A stretch of 64,000 bases of DNA from Glutamicibacter arilaitensis Re117 (lineage in GTDB: Bacteria; Actinomycetota; Actinomycetes; Actinomycetales; Micrococcaceae). Under the pieces are notes generated by a model. The model ran no database searches and was not told the DNA's origin. It saw nothing but the letters and a program-made list of their open reading frames with translations. Within the stretch, counting starts at the first letter, position 1. Each line of letters opens with the position of its first letter. The translations under genes and the position numbers were made by a program. Below are positions 59,424-64,000 of this stretch, piece by piece. The DNA lies in the NCBI RefSeq assembly GCF_000197735.1, contig NC_014550.1, forward strand, positions 1,116,001 to 1,180,000, in the 5' to 3' direction.

Positions 59424-62008
59424 GGCTTGCGGATCCTTCCACCGGCGAGGGTCGCGGTAGCCCAGTCGGCGAGCGCGGCCCGGTCAATCTTGGAATTATG
59501 GCGGATATCCGTTGGCAGGTTGGGCACCACCAGGACGGCGGCCACCTCGGTGCCGGTGGCACCGACCGCGGTGCGTACCTGGCGGGCCAGATCATTGGCG
59601 GCCGGGCCCGGCTTGCGGGCAGGGGGCACGGTTTCCATGACCACCACTGCAGCCTGGGTACCGGCAGGACCGACCCCGACCAATGCGGCACGACCAGCGC
59701 CGGCAACCGATTCAACCGCATGCTCGGCAGCTACCGGGGTAATGGCTCCCTTGGAGGTGCGCAGCACGTGGCCAAGGCGGCCCTCGACCCACAGGCGTCC
59801 GGCCTCATCCAGATGCCCGACGTCGCCGGTGCGGTGCCAGCCGGGGATGGAGGTACTGAGCTGCTCGGTAATCCACAAGCGGTCATAGCGGTCCTTGACG
59901 TGGGGTGCGCGAACCAGGATTTCACCGGTGGCATTCGGGGTGTATTCCGGCTGATCGCCGGCCACGCCCAAGGCGTCAATCGGTGCGATGGCAACAGTGG
60001 CCCCGGCCACGGCGGTGCCCACGCACACTCCATTACCCGCTCCGGCAGCGCGGATCCCGGGCAAGTCGATATCGGTGACCGGCAGTGCTTCGGTCATTCC
60101 GTAGGGGGTATGGACCCGGGCGTTGGGAACCAGATCCTGGACCTTGGCCAGCAAGTGCTCGGGAATCGGGGCGCCGGCCGAGAGCATCAGCGAGACCCCT
60201 TCCAAGGTCTCTCGCTGGGCTGGGTTCAGCGCATCCTGGGTTTCCAGCACGTTAGCCAGCGCGGCAGGGGAGGCGAAGACCGTGGTTGCGTCCACCGCGA
60301 GAGCGGCATCGGCCAGTGCAGCAGCAGTTAGCGTGCGCGGAGCGGTCACATCCATATCGGGGGTGACCGAGGTGGCGCCCAAGGCGGGGCCTAGCAGCGC
60401 GAACGGGGCAAAGCCCGCCACCAGCGCGGAACCGGCCTTGAGGTTGTAGGTTTCGCGCAGGGTATCGCGCATTGCAGCCAGTTCGCGGTGCGTGTACACC
60501 ACGCCCTTGGCCGGGCCAGTGGAGCCGGAAGTGAACAGTACCGCAGCGTCTGCATCCGGGGTGGCCGGTTCAAAGGCCAGTTCCTGCGCAGATGCCTTGC
60601 CGCCAGCTGCGTAGAGTTCGGGCAAGGTATGGGCGACACCCAGCAGCTTGCGCTTGGCAGTTGGCAGGTCTTCGGCAGCAATCTTGATTCCGGGCCAGCC
60701 AAAGAGCCGGGCTCCGGTCAGGGCGCGGTCGATGCCAACCAGGTAGCTTGGTCCAGCGCCCTTGATGGCTCGTCCCATGCCCTTGGTGCCAAGACCCGCA
60801 TCGGCCACCACGATCACTGCGCCCAAGCGCAGGCAGGCGTAGATCAGTGTGGTCAGTTCGATGCCCGGCGGAACCAGCAGGTTCACCCGGTCCCCGGCCT
60901 TCACGCCGATCTGCTGCAGGCCTGCTGCCAGTGCGTTCACGCGTTCGCCAAGCTCGGCCCATGACAGCGAGCGTGCGGGGTTGATGTCCACGACCGCAGT
61001 TGTTTGGTCTTCGGTGCGCGAGTCCAGCTCGGCAAGCATTGGGCGGTATTCACCCAAGGCTTCGGCGCGCGAGATGTTCTTGGAATTCTGCTCGCCGGCA
61101 AGCCACTGGAAGATCGGGGTGGCGATGTCGTTGTCTTCGCCTACCAGGTGGCTGGAGCCTTCGAAGCGGTGCACCTGGGCGTGTGGCAGCCGGGACATCA
61201 AATCGCGCAGGTAGCGGTCGGAGAAGACCGGGTCCTTCGGTCCCCAGAGCATCAGTGCCGGGACCTTCAAGGAGCGCACTGCTTCGGAGATCTCATCCAA
61301 TGCCGGACGGCTCGGGTGCTCTTGGGAGAACGGGATGTCGGCAACGAAGTTGGCGACGCCCTCACGCTTGTCAGCGCTCGTGTAGGGAGCCATGAAGGCC
61401 TTGCGCACTGCCGGAGCCAGCGCAGGCTGCGCCAATGCATGGGTCACCTGCAAGAAGGCGGGAGAAGTCTTGGTGCCCCAGCCATGCACGGCAGGGTGCG
61501 AGGCGAGTTTCAGGGCGGATGGAAGCTCAAAGCCTGCCGGATGGATTGCGGTGTTGGTCAGAACCACGTTTTCCAACTGGTCCGGGTGGGCGACAGCCCA
61601 GCCCAAGGAGATGATCCCGCCCCAGTCGTGGCCCACAGTGGTGATCTTGCCGGTCAGGTCCAGGGCTTGGGTCAGGTCGTTGAGATCATTGACCCGGTCA
61701 GCCAAGCGGCGGAACTTGCCGGTCCTCTCCGAGAAGCCCATATCCAGCTGGTCCACGGCCACTACGCGCCACGGCAGCTGGTGCTCGGAGACATGGTTCA
61801 GCAGGCTGCGCCAGATGTAGGACCAGGTGGGGTTGCCATGTACGCACACCAAGGTGCCTACCGGCTTTATTCCGCGTTGTTCAAGTTCTTCGTTGTTATC
61901 CAGGAAGTGCCACCGGTGCTCGGTGCCCGGGCTGTCCACCTGGGAAGTGGACGGCACGTCCAGATACTTTGAATAAATTGCATTTACACCGGGGAAAAGC
62001 TCGGTCAC
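59420..62008 (-). CDS. oleBC: OleBC fusion: beta-lactone decarboxylase fused to beta-lactone synthetase
   Basis: 862 residues from GTG 62008, overlapping the oleA stop (GTGA). Residues 1 to about 320 are an alpha/beta-hydrolase of the haloalkane-dehalogenase type (LVCVHGNPTWSYIW; nucleophile Asp128 in TVGHDWGGI; late His near RFEGSSHLVGEDND), that is OleB. From about 340 on is an AMP-forming ligase fold (AVLFTSGSTGPAKGVVYTH; GMTEALPV; HRTGDVGHLDEAGRLWVEGR), that is OleC. OleC closes the beta-lactone, OleB removes CO2 to give the cis-olefin. The fusion is known from Micrococcus and other Actinobacteria. Confidence 0.93.
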   Translation of the reverse strand: MTELFPGVNAIYSKYLDVPSTSQVDSPGTEHRWHFLDNNEELEQRGIKPVGTLVCVHGNPTWSYIWRSLLNHVSEHQLPWRVVAVDQLDMGFSERTGKFRRLADRVNDLNDLTQALDLTGKITTVGHDWGGIISLGWAVAHPDQLENVVLTNTAIHPAGFELPSALKLASHPAVHGWGTKTSPAFLQVTHALAQPALAPAVRKAFMAPYTSADKREGVANFVADIPFSQEHPSRPALDEISEAVRSLKVPALMLWGPKDPVFSDRYLRDLMSRLPHAQVHRFEGSSHLVGEDNDIATPIFQWLAGEQNSKNISRAEALGEYRPMLAELDSRTEDQTTAVVDINPARSLSWAELGERVNALAAGLQQIGVKAGDRVNLLVPPGIELTTLIYACLRLGAVIVVADAGLGTKGMGRAIKGAGPSYLVGIDRALTGARLFGWPGIKIAAEDLPTAKRKLLGVAHTLPELYAAGGKASAQELAFEPATPDADAAVLFTSGSTGPAKGVVYTHRELAAMRDTLRETYNLKAGSALVAGFAPFALLGPALGATSVTPDMDVTAPRTLTAAALADAALAVDATTVFASPAALANVLETQDALNPAQRETLEGVSLMLSAGAPIPEHLLAKVQDLVPNARVHTPYGMTEALPVTDIDLPGIRAAGAGNGVCVGTAVAGATVAIAPIDALGVAGDQPEYTPNATGEILVRAPHVKDRYDRLWITEQLSTSIPGWHRTGDVGHLDEAGRLWVEGRLGHVLRTSKGAITPVAAEHAVESVAGAGRAALVGVGPAGTQAAVVVMETVPPARKPGPAANDLARQVRTAVGATGTEVAAVLVVPNLPTDIRHNSKIDRAALADWATATLAGGRIRKP

Positions 62009-63030
62009 CAGGCAATCTCCATCATCGCGGTGTTCAGGCCCGAGCCGACGCCCATGCACAGCACCCGATCGCCCTTCTTCAGCGAATCGGCTTCCTGGGA
62101 CAGGGTCATCGGCAAGGATGCAGGGCCAACGTTGCCCCATTTGGAGAACGTGATCGGCACGCGGTCCTTGACCAGGCCCACGGCCTTGATAATGGCGTTG
62201 GTGTAGGACTTGGAAACCTGGTGGGTCACATAGCGATCCATGGACTTCCAGTTCCATCCGGATTGATGGGCTTCATCCCAGGCATCCACGACCAGTTCGA
62301 GGCCGTTATCCAGCAAGCCCTTGGTGTCCGTGTACATGCCCGAGGGACCGCCGACACACAGCTCGTGGTGCTCGGTGCCGGCACGCGATACGCCGCCGAC
62401 GATGCGGTGCGCTTCCGGGTGCGCATCCGCTGGGCCAATGACCGCAGCGGCGGCGCCGGAACCCAAGGTCAGCGTGGCGAATTCACGCATGTAGTCATCG
62501 CGCGTGGAAGTTTCAGCGTTCAGCCGCTGGAAAGTGGTTTCCTGCGTTGGCTTGGCGTCTTCGCCGGCAACAATCAGGGCGTACTTGATCTGGCCCGAAT
62601 CGATCATGTTCGCGGCCAGGCTCATGCCGTTGACGAAACCGAGGCAGGCATTGGCTACGTCGAAATTCATGGCGGAGGATGGCAAGCCCAAGCCGTTGTG
62701 CACCTTGGAAGCCACCGATGGCTCCAAGTTGCGGCGGGTGACCGAAGTGTTGATCAGCAGGCCGATTTCGCTGGCATCGACACCGGCCTGGGCCAGCGCC
62801 TTCTTGCCGGCAAGAATTGCAGCGTCGTCGAATTCAACGCCATCGGACCACCAGCGGCGTTCCTTGACCCCGGAAACTCGTTCCAGAAGCTTCTTGGACA
62901 GGCGAAGACGTTTCAGGCTAGGAGCAAGTCGCTCGTCGAATTCTGCAGAGCTCACCACCTCGGGTGCGAGGACGCTGTTCACTGATAAAAGCGCAACGTT
63001 GTGGTGCTTAAAGGTGGCATTGCCGTTCAA
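62005..63030 (-). CDS. oleA: OleA, thiolase-superfamily head-to-head condensing enzyme
   Basis: 341 residues from TTG 63030 behind GAAGG. It condenses two long-chain acyl-CoAs into a 2-alkyl-3-oxoacid. Fold and residues match 3-oxoacyl-ACP synthase III/OleA: active-site Cys129 in FDVANACLGFVNGM, His270 in YVTHQVSK, Asn300 in KWGNVGPASLPM, and Glu103 in RRNLEPSVA at the place of the OleA catalytic base. GVKERRWWSDG and the two-substrate loop length also favour OleA over FabH. It heads the oleA-oleBC-oleD operon. Confidence 0.94.
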   Translation of the reverse strand: MNGNATFKHHNVALLSVNSVLAPEVVSSAEFDERLAPSLKRLRLSKKLLERVSGVKERRWWSDGVEFDDAAILAGKKALAQAGVDASEIGLLINTSVTRRNLEPSVASKVHNGLGLPSSAMNFDVANACLGFVNGMSLAANMIDSGQIKYALIVAGEDAKPTQETTFQRLNAETSTRDDYMREFATLTLGSGAAAAVIGPADAHPEAHRIVGGVSRAGTEHHELCVGGPSGMYTDTKGLLDNGLELVVDAWDEAHQSGWNWKSMDRYVTHQVSKSYTNAIIKAVGLVKDRVPITFSKWGNVGPASLPMTLSQEADSLKKGDRVLCMGVGSGLNTAMMEIAW

Positions 63031-63450
63031 AATGGTGCCTTCGTTTCTGCTGGACTATCTATGTGCTGCGTGCTGCATTGAAACGTCGTGGCCGATGAGG
63101 TGAGTGCCATCGGCTGCGTATGTTGTTCTCCCTAGGTTATTCCCTGCATGACGCCAAGACCTATTTGAGCGCGTGTTTTCAGCCGAAAGCTGGAATCAGT
63201 GCCTATGCAGACTATATCGATCCTACAGACTAGTCCTTTGAGAATCATGGAAAGGAGGCGGTTCGTGAATTGGGCTTGCTTCCATCGGGGCAAGGCAGGT
63301 GTGCGCCAAGAAGCGATCATCAGGGTCAAATCTGAAACCCCGAACATGAAAAGCGAGGTGGTTCACATCCCGGTATGGATCTCGGGTTTCATAGATGAAG
63401 CATCAAACATATTGATGCACCCGAGCCCTCATCGACTGAAGCGGTGTCTC
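63031..63450. other. intergenic region between oleA and the YjiH-like gene
   Basis: About 420 bp, holding the ole promoter region on the left. A plus-strand frame from 63199 stays open into the YjiH-like gene but its translation is not protein-like before MTSPAVETK. No repeat or operator could be pointed out with confidence. Confidence 0.35.
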
Positions 63451-64000
63451 ATGACCTCACCTGCAGTAGAAACGAAAGCAAAGTTTCCTGATGTACTGCG
63501 ATTCCTGGCGTACAGCCTGATCGGCATCTTTTTCTTCTTCGTCCCCCGTGGCACTTAACGGCAAGAGCACCATCCCACTGGACCACCGAGTGACCTGGGT
63601 GCAGAACGCGGCTGCACCGGCGGTGCCGGCCTACGCGCTGCTGGTGCTGCTGGCCGGAACGATCATGCCCTTTGCCACCGGCGGTTGGAAGGCTTCCAAA
63701 GTCCGCGGACTGTTCGCCTTCTTGAACGTGCTGGGTCTGCTCGTAGGCTGCGCTCTGGTCTTCGGCTTTGCGCCGGCCTGGCTGATGGAGCCGGACATGG
63801 GTCCATTCCTGTTCGAAAAGCTCGTAATTCCTGTGGGCCTCATTGTTCCCATTGGCGCGATCTTCCTGGCGCTGCTGGTCGGATATGGCCTGACGGAATT
63901 CCTGGGCATCTTCTGCCAGCCCGTGATGCGCCCAGTGTGGCGCACCCCGGGACGCTCAGCCGTTGACGCGGTGGCCTCGTTCGTGGGCAGCTACTCTCTG
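63451..64000 (+). pseudogene. YjiH family nucleoside-recognition membrane protein, frameshifted and cut off
   Basis: From ATG 63451 the frame reads KFPDVLRFLAYSLIGIFFFFVP and then stops at 63567. If one C of the CCCCC run at 63543-63547 is removed, it continues VALNGKSTIPLDHRVTWVQ and on through several membrane helices (AYALLVLLAGTIMPF, FAFLNVLGLLVGCALVFGF, LIVPIGAIFLALLVGYGL) to the right edge. The pattern, including the late GLTEFLGIFCQPVMRPVWRTPGRSAVDAVASFVGSY, is that of YjiH/Gate-domain transporters. A homopolymer error in the sequence is as likely as a true mutation. Confidence 0.75.

Overview
The window looks like a chromosomal segment of a moderately high-G+C actinobacterium of the Micrococcaceae (Arthrobacter/Glutamicibacter/Micrococcus relatives). 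The evidence is the actinobacterial gene order dxr-rip-ispG-(DUF4081 GNAT) and proS-DUF4439-rimP-nusA-ylxR-infB-rbfA-truB-ribF-rpsO, many GTG/TTG starts, a SigK/RskA/fasciclin module, and an oleA-oleBC-oleD locus with the oleB-oleC fusion known from Micrococcus luteus. Genus is inferred. No rRNA, tRNA, CRISPR array or prophage was seen.

Layout. 1-8.9 kb: a cut-off GNAT gene, a TetR regulator divergent from an acyl-CoA dehydrogenase, then the isoprenoid/regulated-proteolysis cluster (dxr, site-2 protease, ispG, GNAT), split by YciI, ArfB and FMN-reductase genes with their own hairpins. 8.9-12.9 kb: three tandem paralogous lipoprotein genes; the third carries an amber codon and an ISL3-type insertion with 24-bp inverted repeats and an 8-bp target duplication. 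13-16.1 kb: a GAF regulator and a flavin monooxygenase. 16.1-22.6 kb: a decayed GNAT gene, proS, a TSUP exporter, an unknown gene, an IS630 element and a DUF4439 gene.

22.8-28.5 kb: the rimP-nusA-ylxR-infB-rbfA translation/transcription block. 28.6-34.7 kb: an inserted accessory block (YdeI-like protein, MarR regulator, a broken mycothiol-dependent isomerase-family gene, and the SigK module of membrane molybdoenzyme, RskA, SigK and fasciclin lipoprotein). Two copies of a SigK-like promoter, CCAATCC-N15-CCGAA, precede the molybdoenzyme and fasciclin genes. 34.9-38.9 kb: truB, two small membrane proteins, ribF, a methyltransferase and rpsO. 39-40.7 kb: a start-less basic C-terminal fragment followed by an acidic protein gene and a coupled membrane/GNAT-like gene, a possible displaced toxin-immunity cassette.

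40.8-54 kb: a PfpI/Hsp31-like protein, an MFS gene with two nonsense codons, an aminotransferase, an S66 peptidase, a DUF4282 protein, a Usp protein, a complete tripartite carboxylate transporter (tctCBA) divergent from a CitAB/DcuSR-type two-component system, and a second flavin monooxygenase. 54-58.3 kb: pheA, an IclR regulator, and a 2-oxo acid dehydrogenase E1alpha-E1beta pair with a free-standing lipoyl domain but no E2 or E3. 58.4-63 kb: the overlapping oleA-oleBC-oleD operon for head-to-head long-chain olefin synthesis. The right edge holds a YjiH-type membrane gene broken by one extra C in a homopolymer.

At least six protein-coding genes are disrupted (lipoprotein, ISL3 transposase, GNAT, isomerase, MFS, YjiH), so this strain has either recent gene decay or some local sequence error in accessory DNA, while the core genes are intact.
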